In this document: one piece after another, positions 32,112 to 40,511 of the stretch
Layout of the letters: the number at the start of each line of letters is the position of its first letter
Numbering within the stretch: the first letter of the stretch is position 1
Source of the DNA: an uncultured Bacteroidales bacterium
GTDB lineage: Bacteria > Bacteroidota > Bacteroidia > Bacteroidales > Bacteroidaceae
Length of the DNA: 58,043 nt
Direction: 5' to 3'
Assembly (NCBI GenBank): GCA_902776455.1
Contig: CACYQI010000010.1
Coordinates: 1-58,043, forward strand
Made by a program: the position numbers and the translations under genes
The notes under the pieces: generated by a model
What the model saw: only the letters and a program-made list of their open reading frames with translations
The model's database searches: none
Told to the model about the DNA's origin: nothing

Positions 32112-34628
32112 ATGGTGCTGAAGATGTTCGACTTTTTCCGCCGTCACGCTTTCATCCGCTGGGCTTCGCTCATTGGCGTGACGATGATGATGCTGGCTTC
32201 TGTCATGCGTCTCTCCTACAAGGAAGACATTCTCGACTTCCTGCCGCTCGACGAGACAGACAGGCAGCGGATGGCTATCTACGAGGACATCTCGGGCATG
32301 AACCGCCTCTTCGTCATCTTCGAGAACGTGGGTGGCGCAGAAGCGACGATAGAGATGGTGGAGCGGTTTGCAGAAATGGTGGAGGAAACCGATACGGCAG
32401 GGCTTTGCCAAAGCATGCGTACAAGTTTCGACTCCGAAAGCATCTCGGAGGCAATGGACTTCATCGTAGCGAAGGCTCCGCTCCTGCTCACCGCAGCCGA
32501 CTACAAGCGGATGGACAGTCTGCTCTCTAAGCCCGGATACATCGAAGCGAAGCTCGAAGAGGACCTCAACACCCTGATGTTCCCTTCGGGCGGATGGGCA
32601 GAACAGCACATCGGCCGCGACCCGCTCGGCCTCTTCGCTCCCCTTCTGGAAGAGTTCGGGAAGACAGAAGGCAGCTCGCACTTCGAGATGTACGACGGCT
32701 ACATCTTCACTTCCGACATGCAGCAAGCTATCGTCATGCTCACGTCCCCCTTCGGCAGCAGCGAGACAGCAGGAAACGCCCGTCTGGTCGATTTGCTCGA
32801 GCAGAGCATAGAGAAGACAAAAGCCGATTTCCCCGACATGAAGGCACACGTGGCTGGCGGACCGCAGATAGCCGTGACGTCAGCCCGACAAATCATGCGC
32901 GACAGCATGCTGGCTCTGTCGCTTTCGGCAGTACTCATCATAGCCTTGCTGCTCTATGCTTTCCGCAGGTTCCGATACATCCTGCTCATCGCCCTCACCG
33001 TGCTTTGGGGCTGGCTTTTCGCTCTTGGCGCATTGGCTTTCGTCCACAGCAATGTGTCGATGATAGTGGTAGGCATTTCGAGCATCATCATCGGCATTGC
33101 CGTCAACTATCCGCTCCACCTTATCAGTCACCTCCAACACCAGCCCGACATCCGCGAAACGCTGAGCGACATAACAAAACCGCTGCTTGTGGGCAACATC
33201 ACGACCGTAGCGGCATTCCTCGCCCTCGTTCCACTCAAATCAACTTGCCTGCGCGACCTCGGCCTCTTCGCCTCCTTCCTGCTGATTGGGACGATTCTCT
33301 TCGTGCTGATTTGGCTGCCACATAAAGCCTCTCCAGCCTCTCCCCAAACAGCCTCTCCCCAACCCTCTCCCGTGGGAGAGGGAGTTCTCCCCCTCGGGGG
33401 AGATAGAGGGGGGTCTTTTCCATTTTCAACTTTCAACTTTCAATTTTCAGCCTCTAAAGTCCTTGTCCTGATAGCTCTGCTGACGCTTGTCTTCGGCTAC
33501 TTTAGCCTCTCTGTTGAGTTTGACTCCGACTTGTCGAACATCAACTACTTGACCGACGAGCAGAAGTCCGACATGAACAAAGCCTTTGGAGAGGGACGTG
33601 GAGAAGCGTCCCTAAAGGGTACCGTCACGCTCTATCTGCTTTCTTCGGGCAGAGACTTCGACGAGGCACTCGTCCTCTCGGAATCGAAGCAAGCAGTCAT
33701 CGACTCTCTCGAGGAAGCGGGAATGGTGGCGAACCATCGGGGCATCAGTCGTTTCCTGCCCTCGAAGAAGAAACAGCAGGAGCACCTCAAACTTTGGAAC
33801 GAATGGCTGGAGAGGCATCCGCATCTTCTTTCCGACTTGAAGTCGGCCGCCACGAAACAAGGCTTTGCAGAAGATGCCTTCTCCGACTTCGAGAACATCA
33901 TCATTTCGGAACACGCCATCGCCTCCTTCTCCGACTTCCAGCCACTGACATCCGAAGTGTTTGCCAACAACATTTCGAGGGCTGCTAAGGGCAAATCCAC
34001 CATAGCAGAGACGCTGACCATCCGCGAAGATGATGCCAAGAGGGTCAAAGAAGTCTTGCCCGAAGCCTTCGACATCGGTTCCCTCCACTCGTCCCTCGCC
34101 GACGCACTTTCCTCCGACTTCAACTATGTCGGTTGGGTCTGCTCCCTTGTGGTCTTCCTGTTCCTCTGGCTCTCCTTCCGAAGCATCAAGCTGGCCGTCA
34201 TCTCCTTCATCCCGATGGCTGTCAGCTGGATATGGATTCTGGGTATCATGTCGTTGCTCGGCATCAAGTTCAACATCGTCAACATCATTCTGGCCACCTT
34301 CATCTTCGGCCAAGGCGACGACTACACCATCTTCATCACCGAAGGCTGCATCTCGGAATATGTGTACGGAAAGCCTGTCCTCGCCTCCTACAAACGAAGC
34401 ATCATCCTCTCTGCCCTCATCATGTTCATCGGCATCGGCACACTCATCACGAGCCGTCATCCTGCCCTCCATTCGCTCGCAGAAGTCACTATCGTCGGCA
34501 TGTTCTCTGTCGTACTGATGGCATACATCATCCCGCCTATACTCGTCAGAAAATTGAAAATTGAAAAAGACCCCCTACCCCCCTTTAGGGGGAATATCTC
34601 CCTCTCCCCATCGCCTTCGGCGAAGTGA
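32112..34628 (+). CDS. MMPL/RND-superfamily lipid exporter
   Basis: An 838-residue inner-membrane protein with two halves, each made of a periplasmic domain and six hydrophobic segments. The first half has the helix set around 275-400 (LSLSAVLIIALLLYAF and following), the second around 680-820 (WVCSLVVFLFLWLSF, GIKFNIVNIILATFIFGQGD). MMPL proteins of aryl-polyene-like clusters export lipid. Residues ~407-448 between the halves are type A and B repeat (SPQPSPVGEGVLPLGG, then FSTFNFQFSA). The C-terminal ~25 residues (KIEKDPLPPFRGNISLS) are repeat-encoded too and resemble the phosphopantetheinyl transferase tail. Confidence 0.85.
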   Translation: MVLKMFDFFRRHAFIRWASLIGVTMMMLASVMRLSYKEDILDFLPLDETDRQRMAIYEDISGMNRLFVIFENVGGAEATIEMVERFAEMVEETDTAGLCQSMRTSFDSESISEAMDFIVAKAPLLLTAADYKRMDSLLSKPGYIEAKLEEDLNTLMFPSGGWAEQHIGRDPLGLFAPLLEEFGKTEGSSHFEMYDGYIFTSDMQQAIVMLTSPFGSSETAGNARLVDLLEQSIEKTKADFPDMKAHVAGGPQIAVTSARQIMRDSMLALSLSAVLIIALLLYAFRRFRYILLIALTVLWGWLFALGALAFVHSNVSMIVVGISSIIIGIAVNYPLHLISHLQHQPDIRETLSDITKPLLVGNITTVAAFLALVPLKSTCLRDLGLFASFLLIGTILFVLIWLPHKASPASPQTASPQPSPVGEGVLPLGGDRGGSFPFSTFNFQFSASKVLVLIALLTLVFGYFSLSVEFDSDLSNINYLTDEQKSDMNKAFGEGRGEASLKGTVTLYLLSSGRDFDEALVLSESKQAVIDSLEEAGMVANHRGISRFLPSKKKQQEHLKLWNEWLERHPHLLSDLKSAATKQGFAEDAFSDFENIIISEHAIASFSDFQPLTSEVFANNISRAAKGKSTIAETLTIREDDAKRVKEVLPEAFDIGSLHSSLADALSSDFNYVGWVCSLVVFLFLWLSFRSIKLAVISFIPMAVSWIWILGIMSLLGIKFNIVNIILATFIFGQGDDYTIFITEGCISEYVYGKPVLASYKRSIILSALIMFIGIGTLITSRHPALHSLAEVTIVGMFSVVLMAYIIPPILVRKLKIEKDPLPPFRGNISLSPSPSAK

Positions 34629-34802
34629 AAAGTGAAAAGTGAAAAGTGAAAAATCAAAGTTACCTACCGCCCTGTAAATAATTAAATTACTAAATAGTAC
34701 ATAAATCGTAAATTGTAAATCGTCAAATCGTAAATTATATAGGATCGTCAAATAGTAAATTAATTAGGATTGTCAACTCGTAAATTTAAAATATAATTAA
34801 AT

Positions 34803-34996
34803 ACTGAAGTTTCGGAAGTTAAAATGGAAGTTAAAATGGAAGTAAACTCGCTCCGCTCGTGGAAGTAAAAATGGACAATACCATATAGACTGTCAGCATC
34901 CAAAGCTATCGTCCAGCACGCAGTGTTTAACCTCCAGCCTGCAAAGCAGGCTTAACTCCCTATTTAACTTCATCTTATAACTCCCGAAACTTAAAT
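34803..34996. repeat. MITE-like element M, copy 1
   Basis: The left end (ACTGAAGTTTCGGAAGTTAA, 34803 on) and right end (TATTTAACTTCATCTTATAA then CTCCCGAAACTTAAAT, to 34996) form imperfect terminal inverted repeats of about 30 bp. The interior has a CGCTCCGCTCG and a GCCTGCAAAGCAGGC hairpin. The same ends occur at 42464-42698. No ORF. Confidence 0.7.
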
Positions 34997-35013
34997 TAAA
35001 TCGTAAATGTGAG

Positions 35014-35238
35014 ATGAAAGAACATATCATAGCACTGCTGACAGAAGCGCTCCCGATGGTCAACATCGAGTCGGACTTCCTTTTCAGCGAACTCGACTCG
35101 CTCGGCGTCACCACTATCCTCATGCTCCTCTCCGAAGAATACGGCATCGAGCTGGACGCAAGGGACGCAACACCAAGGAACCTCAAGACTATCGACGCTA
35201 TCGTCGAAATGGTGAAGTCCAAACTCGCGAACAAATGA
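35014..35238 (+). CDS. Acyl carrier protein
   Basis: A 74-residue carrier with the phosphopantetheine motif ELDSLGVTTILM (Ser at about residue 30) and acidic helices (MLLSEEYGIELDARDATPRN). It differs from a housekeeping AcpP and is placed with an acyl-AMP ligase 60 bp downstream and the MMPL exporter upstream, so it probably serves the specialised lipid pathway. The transferase encoded at 4.5-5.2 kb could activate it. Confidence 0.85.
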   Translation: MKEHIIALLTEALPMVNIESDFLFSELDSLGVTTILMLLSEEYGIELDARDATPRNLKTIDAIVEMVKSKLANK

Positions 35239-35298
35239 CCTAAGGCGAAGCCTTAAAATTATGAATTATGAATTATGAATTATGAATTGTGAATTGCC

Positions 35299-36657
35299 AT
35301 GGAGCAAGCCATCGAACACTTTGCCCAGCTGACTCCAGACAAGGCGGCAGTCATATCAGCTGACGAGACGCTCTCCTACTCAGCCCTATGGAAACGCATC
35401 CGGCTGAGAGCAAAGCGACTGAGAGAGGAAGGCATCGCCGACGGCACTCCCTACGTCTTCGTTGCTACGCAAGATGCCGACTTCATCGTCACCTACATAG
35501 CCGTCCATCTTTGCGGAGGAATTAGCGTGCCGCTCGATAGCTCAACCCCCGAAGAACGTCAGCAGCAAATTCGAGAAGAAGTCAGCCCCCCTATAAATGG
35601 GAAGAACCCCCTACCCTCCTTTAGGGGAAATAAATGGTTAAATGGTAAATGCTCCGACATCCTCTACACCACCGGCACGACGGGGAAGGCAAAGGGCGTG
35701 ATGGTATCGAAAAAAGCATGGACTGCCAATGCCGAAAACCTGACAGACAGGCTGGGCTTCACCTCCGACCTCCTCTTCATCATTTGCGGACCGCTTTCTC
35801 ATCTCGGCAGCCTCTCCAAGATTTATCCCACGCTAATGAACGGCGGCACTTTGTACATCATGGAGAGTCTGAAAGACCTGAACGCCTTCTTCTCCGTCTT
35901 CCAACTGCCTTTCCCGAAGTTCGCCACCTTCCTTGTGCCCTCGAGCATCAGGATGCTGCTGCAGGTGGCTTCGAAGGACTTAGCCGCCGTCGCTCCGAAA
36001 ATCGACTTCATCGAAACGGGAGCCGCAGCCATCACGCAAAGCGACATGCAACGCCTCTGCCAGCTACTCCCCTACTCCCGCCTCTTCAACACATACGCTT
36101 CGACCGAAACAGGCATCGTTTGCAGCTATGAGTTCAGCAAGTACGGCTGCGTGCCCGGACTCTTGGGAAAGCCGATGAAGCATTCCTCTGTTCGCATCGA
36201 CGGAGAAGGAAGAGTGGTCTGTTCGGGCGACACCATCATGTCGGGCTACGTCGGCTCTCCCGAACTGACAGCCCAAATCCTTCGCGGCGGCGAGGTCTTC
36301 ACTTCCGACCTCGGCTCGCTGGACAATCAGGGAATGCTCCGCCTGCAAGGACGGCAGGACGACGTCATCAACGTGGGCGGCTACAAGGTGAACCCTTTGG
36401 AAGTGGAAGAAGCCGTCTGTTCGTCGGGCCTCGTCAGCGAATGTATCTGCCTTCCAGCTCCGCACGTCCTGCTCGGCACGGTTCCCAAGCTGCTCTACGT
36501 ACCCGGAGAAGGCTTAGAGACGAAGCCCAAAGACATAGCCGACTACCTGCGAGGCCGCATAGAAAGCTACAAGATACCCTTGTTCTACGAGGCTGTCGAA
36601 GCAATCCGCCACACCTATAACGGCAAGCCCGACCGCAAAACTTACCGAAAGGATTAG
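35299..36657 (+). CDS. Acyl-AMP ligase (ANL superfamily)
   Basis: A 452-residue adenylating enzyme: the ATP loop DILYTTGTTGKAKGVMVS (about 119-136), YASTETGIVCSYE, the GYKVNPLEVEEAV hinge region and a C-terminal Lys (NGKPDRKTYRKD). It lacks a carrier domain and probably loads an acyl or aryl acid onto the adjacent ACP. Residues ~95-118 come from type A and C repeats (SPPINGKNPLPSFRGNKW, then LNGKCS). The gene's stop overlaps the 3' end of the convergent aldo-keto reductase gene. Confidence 0.88.
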   Translation: MEQAIEHFAQLTPDKAAVISADETLSYSALWKRIRLRAKRLREEGIADGTPYVFVATQDADFIVTYIAVHLCGGISVPLDSSTPEERQQQIREEVSPPINGKNPLPSFRGNKWLNGKCSDILYTTGTTGKAKGVMVSKKAWTANAENLTDRLGFTSDLLFIICGPLSHLGSLSKIYPTLMNGGTLYIMESLKDLNAFFSVFQLPFPKFATFLVPSSIRMLLQVASKDLAAVAPKIDFIETGAAAITQSDMQRLCQLLPYSRLFNTYASTETGIVCSYEFSKYGCVPGLLGKPMKHSSVRIDGEGRVVCSGDTIMSGYVGSPELTAQILRGGEVFTSDLGSLDNQGMLRLQGRQDDVINVGGYKVNPLEVEEAVCSSGLVSECICLPAPHVLLGTVPKLLYVPGEGLETKPKDIADYLRGRIESYKIPLFYEAVEAIRHTYNGKPDRKTYRKD

Positions 36658-37604
36658 CCGCGCAATCCTACACACTTCAAGTTCTCTTGCAGCTGTGCCG
36701 TCGAACTTGCTCCGACGAGTACGCTCGTGACACCTTGCTGCAGAACCCAGCGAAGCGCCATTTCGGCAAGCGTTTCGCCATGCGACGCAGCCTCTGCATT
36801 CCAAGCCTTCAGCTGCCCGAGAAGTTCGTCGGTGAGCATGTCGGGACGCAGCGTCTTCCCCTTCGACATTCTCGATTGCTCAGGGATGCCGCCCAAGTAG
36901 CGGTCGGTGAGAAGCCCTTGTGCCAAAGGCGAGAAGGAGATGAAGCCTACGCCCGCCTCGCGGCAGAGGTCGAGGATGCCCTCTCTTTGCGGCTCGCGGT
37001 CGAGGAGGTTGAGTCTGCCCTGATAGATGAGGCAGGGGACGTCGCGCTCCCGAAGGTACTCGAAGGCAGTACGCGTGGCTTCCAACGGCCAGCGCGATAT
37101 GCCTACATAAAGGGCTTTGCCGGCTCTCACCACATCGACCAGCGCCTGCAACGTCTCGTCGAGCGGAGTCTCGGGGTCGTAGCGATGGCTGTAGAAGAGG
37201 TCAACGTAGTCGAGGTGCATGCGCTTGAGGCTTTGGTCGAGACTTGCCATCAGGTACTTGCGCGACCCCCAATTGCCATAAGGCCCGGGCCACATGTCAT
37301 AGCCCGCTTTAGTGGAGATGAACAGCTCGTCGCGATAGGGACGGAAGTCGTCGTCCATAAGCCGGCCGAAAGTCTCTTCGGCAGAGCCGTAGGGAGGGCC
37401 GTAGTTGTTGGCAAGGTCGAAATGAGTGATGCCGTGGTCGAAGGCATAGCGGGTTATCTCACGGCTTCGCTCGTAGGGGTCCACGCCTCCGAAGTTGTGC
37501 CAGAAGCCCAAGCTGACTTTTGGCAGCAGCACTCCGCTCTGTCCGCAGCGGTTGTACTGCATTCCGTTCTCGTAGCGCAACGGATGGGCTGTGTACATAT
37601 CCAT
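36654..37604 (-). CDS. Aldo-keto reductase (YghZ-like)
   Basis: A 316-residue NADPH-dependent reductase of the group that includes E. coli YghZ (L-glyceraldehyde-3-phosphate reductase). Expected residues are present: FDLANNYGPPYGSAEE (catalytic Asp and Tyr), LFISTKAGYDM (Lys) and DLFYSHRYDPETPLDE (His). The ATG MDMYTAHPLRYENG is preferred because it avoids overlap with GH97; an upstream ATG adds seven residues. It starts 1 bp after the GH97 stop, so the two are probably translated from the same mRNA. Confidence 0.88.
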   Translation of the reverse strand: MDMYTAHPLRYENGMQYNRCGQSGVLLPKVSLGFWHNFGGVDPYERSREITRYAFDHGITHFDLANNYGPPYGSAEETFGRLMDDDFRPYRDELFISTKAGYDMWPGPYGNWGSRKYLMASLDQSLKRMHLDYVDLFYSHRYDPETPLDETLQALVDVVRAGKALYVGISRWPLEATRTAFEYLRERDVPCLIYQGRLNLLDREPQREGILDLCREAGVGFISFSPLAQGLLTDRYLGGIPEQSRMSKGKTLRPDMLTDELLGQLKAWNAEAASHGETLAEMALRWVLQQGVTSVLVGASSTAQLQENLKCVGLRG

Positions 37605-37605
37605 T

Positions 37606-39552
37606 CTATTTGATTGTTGCTGCAAAGCCGCCGTTGCGCTCCATGTGTATGCTGAGGGACGAGCCTTTGCTTACGTTCTGCTCTGCCTTATTGTAGTGCA
37701 TGGCCTGATAGCCAGCGTTCTTGCCGTCGCGGAAGAGGGTCATGCGGTGATTGCCTTCGGAGAGGAAGTCGAGGTTCAAGTTGAGGTCGCGAGGCGTGTT
37801 GTTCGTGATGCCGCCAATGAACCATTCTTCGCCCTTTCGCTTGGCCACGACGACGTACTCGCCGGCCTTAGCTTCGAGGCAGCGCGTCTCGTCCCATGTG
37901 GTCGGCACGGAGGCGATGAAGCGCGTGCAATCCTCGTTCTGATAGTAGCGCGTAGGGTTGTCGGCAAGCATCTGCACACCACTTTCGAGCACGACGTAGA
38001 GGGCCATCTGGAAGGCACGTGTGCCCATAGCTCCCGAATTGGGTCGGTCGGCACGATAGCGGTCGGGCTGCATGTTGTTCATGCCGCCGGGGGTGAAGTC
38101 GGCAGGGCCTACAGCATTGCGGATGAAGGGCAGGAAGGTGGTGTTCTCCGGTCGGCAGCCGCCCATCTGCTCCAGTCCGCGGATGCCCTCATACGACACC
38201 AGATTGGGGTACTCCTGCTCCAGTCCTGCTGGCGTGAAGGAGCCGTGCCAATCGATGATGATGTGGTACTTGGCAGCCTCGGCTGTGACGCGTTTGTAGA
38301 AGTTCACCATCCATTGGTCGGCATGATCCATGAAGTCAATCTTCACCGCCGTTATGCCCCATTGGGCGTAGGTCTCGAAGAGGGTGTCGAGGTGCTGGTG
38401 AACCGTGAGCCACGGCAGCCAGAGCACTACTTTCACCCCTTTGGCGTTGCAATACTCGATGAGTTCCGGCAAGCGGAGACCATCGTTGCCGTGGAAGGGG
38501 TCGCGGGTGGATTTGGCCCAACCCTCGTCAAGCAGGATGTATTCCAACCCGAACTTGGCGGCAAAGTCGGCATAGTAGCAATAGGTCTCGAAGTTGCAGC
38601 CAGCCTTGAAGTCAACGTCGGGACCGAAGGGAGTGGCACCGTTCCACCATTCCCACGAGAACTTTCCGGGCTTTATCCAGCTGACGTCGGGCAGCACGTT
38701 GCGTCGGGCAAGTTGCAGAGGCACAGTCTGTTCCACGATGCCTCGCGAGTCGGTCACGACGACGAAGCGCCACGGAAACGCTCTGCGTCCTTGTGTCTTG
38801 GCGATGTAATCGGCTTCTTGGGTAATCGTTTCGCCACGATCGCCACGGGGTTCCCACGTGATGGGAGCCTTGGGGAAAGCGGTGGTGATGCCCTTCTCGC
38901 CAGCCTTGAGGAAGAGGCGCGGATAGTCGTCCACGTCGCTCTCGCCAATGAGCAGCTGCGTGTCGTCGTCGCGTGAGAGCAGAGCGGGCACGGTGGCCAG
39001 CTTGTCGTCCTTCTGCCATTCGGCAATGGTCTTGTGCTGATAGGGTTCCTCGTAGGAGGTGTTGAACGAGCCGCAGGTCTGGTAGTGAGCCGTGAAACCA
39101 TCGGTGGGCATGATGTTGAACTGCTCGTCCATCACTTCCACTTCGCCTTTCAGGTCGGTCACGAAGCGATACGCCACGGCGTTGTCCATGACGCGAAGCT
39201 CCAGACGGTACTGTCCGAAGTTCAGCGTGGCTTGGTTGTACTGGCTTTCTATGACGGAGAACTTCAGGGGCACAACGGGTCGGATGGTTTCCTTCATCTG
39301 TGTCTGCTTCACGCTCTTGGGAGAAGCCTCGCCGCCCAGGACGCGCGAAGCGAGTTGCATGCTGATGTCGGAAGCCGTACAGACGGGCTTTCCGTCGCGG
39401 TTCACGGTCCAGCGAAGTCCGCCTTCTCCTGTTTGCAACTCGACGGAGAGCCGTCCGCTGGGCGATGTCACAGTCACAGCCTTGGCTGCCCGCGCTGTAG
39501 TCAAGGACAGGGCAACAAACGTTGCCAGCATCATACAAATAGTTCTTTTCAT
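37606..39552 (-). CDS. Secreted GH97 alpha-glycosidase
   Basis: A 648-residue periplasmic enzyme with a signal peptide (MLATFVALSLTTARAAK), the GH97 N-terminal beta domain (TSPSGRLSVELQTGEGGLRW), a TIM barrel and a C-terminal beta domain. GH97 contains inverting alpha-glucosidases (SusB) and retaining alpha-galactosidases. The segment VKIDFMDHADQWM carries an Asp at the position reported as nucleophile in the retaining enzymes, so alpha-galactosidase activity is the better guess. SEGI-type EGIRGLEQ follows. The -7 box TAACTTTG lies 29 bases upstream. Confidence 0.9.
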   Translation of the reverse strand: MKRTICMMLATFVALSLTTARAAKAVTVTSPSGRLSVELQTGEGGLRWTVNRDGKPVCTASDISMQLASRVLGGEASPKSVKQTQMKETIRPVVPLKFSVIESQYNQATLNFGQYRLELRVMDNAVAYRFVTDLKGEVEVMDEQFNIMPTDGFTAHYQTCGSFNTSYEEPYQHKTIAEWQKDDKLATVPALLSRDDDTQLLIGESDVDDYPRLFLKAGEKGITTAFPKAPITWEPRGDRGETITQEADYIAKTQGRRAFPWRFVVVTDSRGIVEQTVPLQLARRNVLPDVSWIKPGKFSWEWWNGATPFGPDVDFKAGCNFETYCYYADFAAKFGLEYILLDEGWAKSTRDPFHGNDGLRLPELIEYCNAKGVKVVLWLPWLTVHQHLDTLFETYAQWGITAVKIDFMDHADQWMVNFYKRVTAEAAKYHIIIDWHGSFTPAGLEQEYPNLVSYEGIRGLEQMGGCRPENTTFLPFIRNAVGPADFTPGGMNNMQPDRYRADRPNSGAMGTRAFQMALYVVLESGVQMLADNPTRYYQNEDCTRFIASVPTTWDETRCLEAKAGEYVVVAKRKGEEWFIGGITNNTPRDLNLNLDFLSEGNHRMTLFRDGKNAGYQAMHYNKAEQNVSKGSSLSIHMERNGGFAATIK

Positions 39553-39580
39553 ATTAAAAGGTTTAGAGGTTATTCTGGCA

Positions 39581-39588
39581 CAAAGTTA
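39581..39588 (-). promoter_or_regulatory. -7 box TAACTTTG for GH97
   Basis: The minus strand reads GCTAACTTTGTGCC, a good TAnnTTTG match at a suitable distance from the ATG. Confidence 0.6.
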
Positions 39589-39757
39589 GCAATTAATTCC
39601 GAAACTTGTATGCCTGAGCTTGACAAAAATAGCGTAAAGGCAAAATAATACTTTCGTCAACGGCTTTTCCTCTTCCTTTCTTCACGCTTTCGGCATGATA
39701 CCTTTATTATTGTTGTCCGGAGAAAAGCAAGAGCACCTCTACTTATGCGCCTATTAT

Positions 39758-40016
39758 TCGGCTTTCCTAACGAAAGCAGCTCATGGGGGCTTACTCTAAA
39801 GTCCCGAGGAACGAAAGAACACAGACGAGGGATGCAAGCCCCCGGTAATGGTACAACGACAGAGAAAGCCCCGAGGGGGCGACAGAGAACTGAGCAAGTT
39901 GTTATCGAACATGTTAGATATTCTGTCGCCCCTTCAGGGCTTAGTATTGTTGACGCATTTGTTCCGGGGGTTTTCACCCCCGTCTGTGATCTTTCGCACC
40001 TCCGGTGCTTATTCTC
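39758..40016 (+). repeat. 255-bp nested-hairpin element L, copy 1
   Basis: It carries a series of paired hairpin motifs in mirror order: AAAGTCCCGAGGAACGAAAG, GCAAGCCCCCGG, AAGCCCCGAGGGGGCGACAG, then CTGTCGCCCCTTCAGGGC, CCGGGGGTTTTCACCCCCG, GCACCTCCGGTGC. The whole unit is a long imperfect palindrome. The reverse complement of 49871-50123 aligns over its full length. It lies upstream of GH97 with no ORF. Confidence 0.8.
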
Positions 40017-40149
40017 TAAACAACAATATACCTATACCTTTCCCACCTTTTCAATTCTTCTCCTTTTCCTTTTTACCTTTTTATTTTTTCACCTTTTCAC
40101 CTTTCTTTTTACCTTTTTAATTTTTTACTTTTTCACCTTTTCTTTTGTC

Positions 40150-40450
40150 GTGTTTCTTCGGGCGAGGCGCGTTTTAACGGCCTTTTTTTCGCTCTGCGGC
40201 ACTTGGTGCCACCGAAGACGAGAAATGGCCTTAAATCGAATCGCGTTTGATAATCAAAGAGTTACAAAGGAGCTTTTTAAGACACAAAGCAATGAAAGTA
40301 CAAGGCAAGCGTGAGACAAGGTTAAAGCAAGCATTGTTTTCGCTCAAAATCTGCATGGAGATTCGGTCAACTCTCCACAGAGAAAATGCAAATACTCCGT
40401 GGAGAATCGGCCGACACTACACGGAGCATAAAATTCTTCGGCACGTCGGA
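40150..40450. repeat. Intergenic module K, copy b
   Basis: CGGCCTTTTTTTCGCTCTGC and GTGCCACCGAAGACGAGAAA then CCTTAAATCGAAT match copy a at 14957-15020; the later CTCCGTGGAGAATCGGCCGA also matches. The rest of this 959-bp gap is a pyrimidine-rich run (40040-40140) and a hairpin GCACGTC...CGTGCC near 40441. No gene is visible. Confidence 0.65.
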
Positions 40451-40511
40451 CGGACTGGAACGGCGTGCCGAAAGGAAAATCATGTCATGGTTTTTCGTGA
40501 AGAACGACTGC

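Noticed and set aside
34629-35013. Possible second transposase remnant near element M
   Set aside because: No ORF or transposase motif could be found; only the inverted ends are supported.
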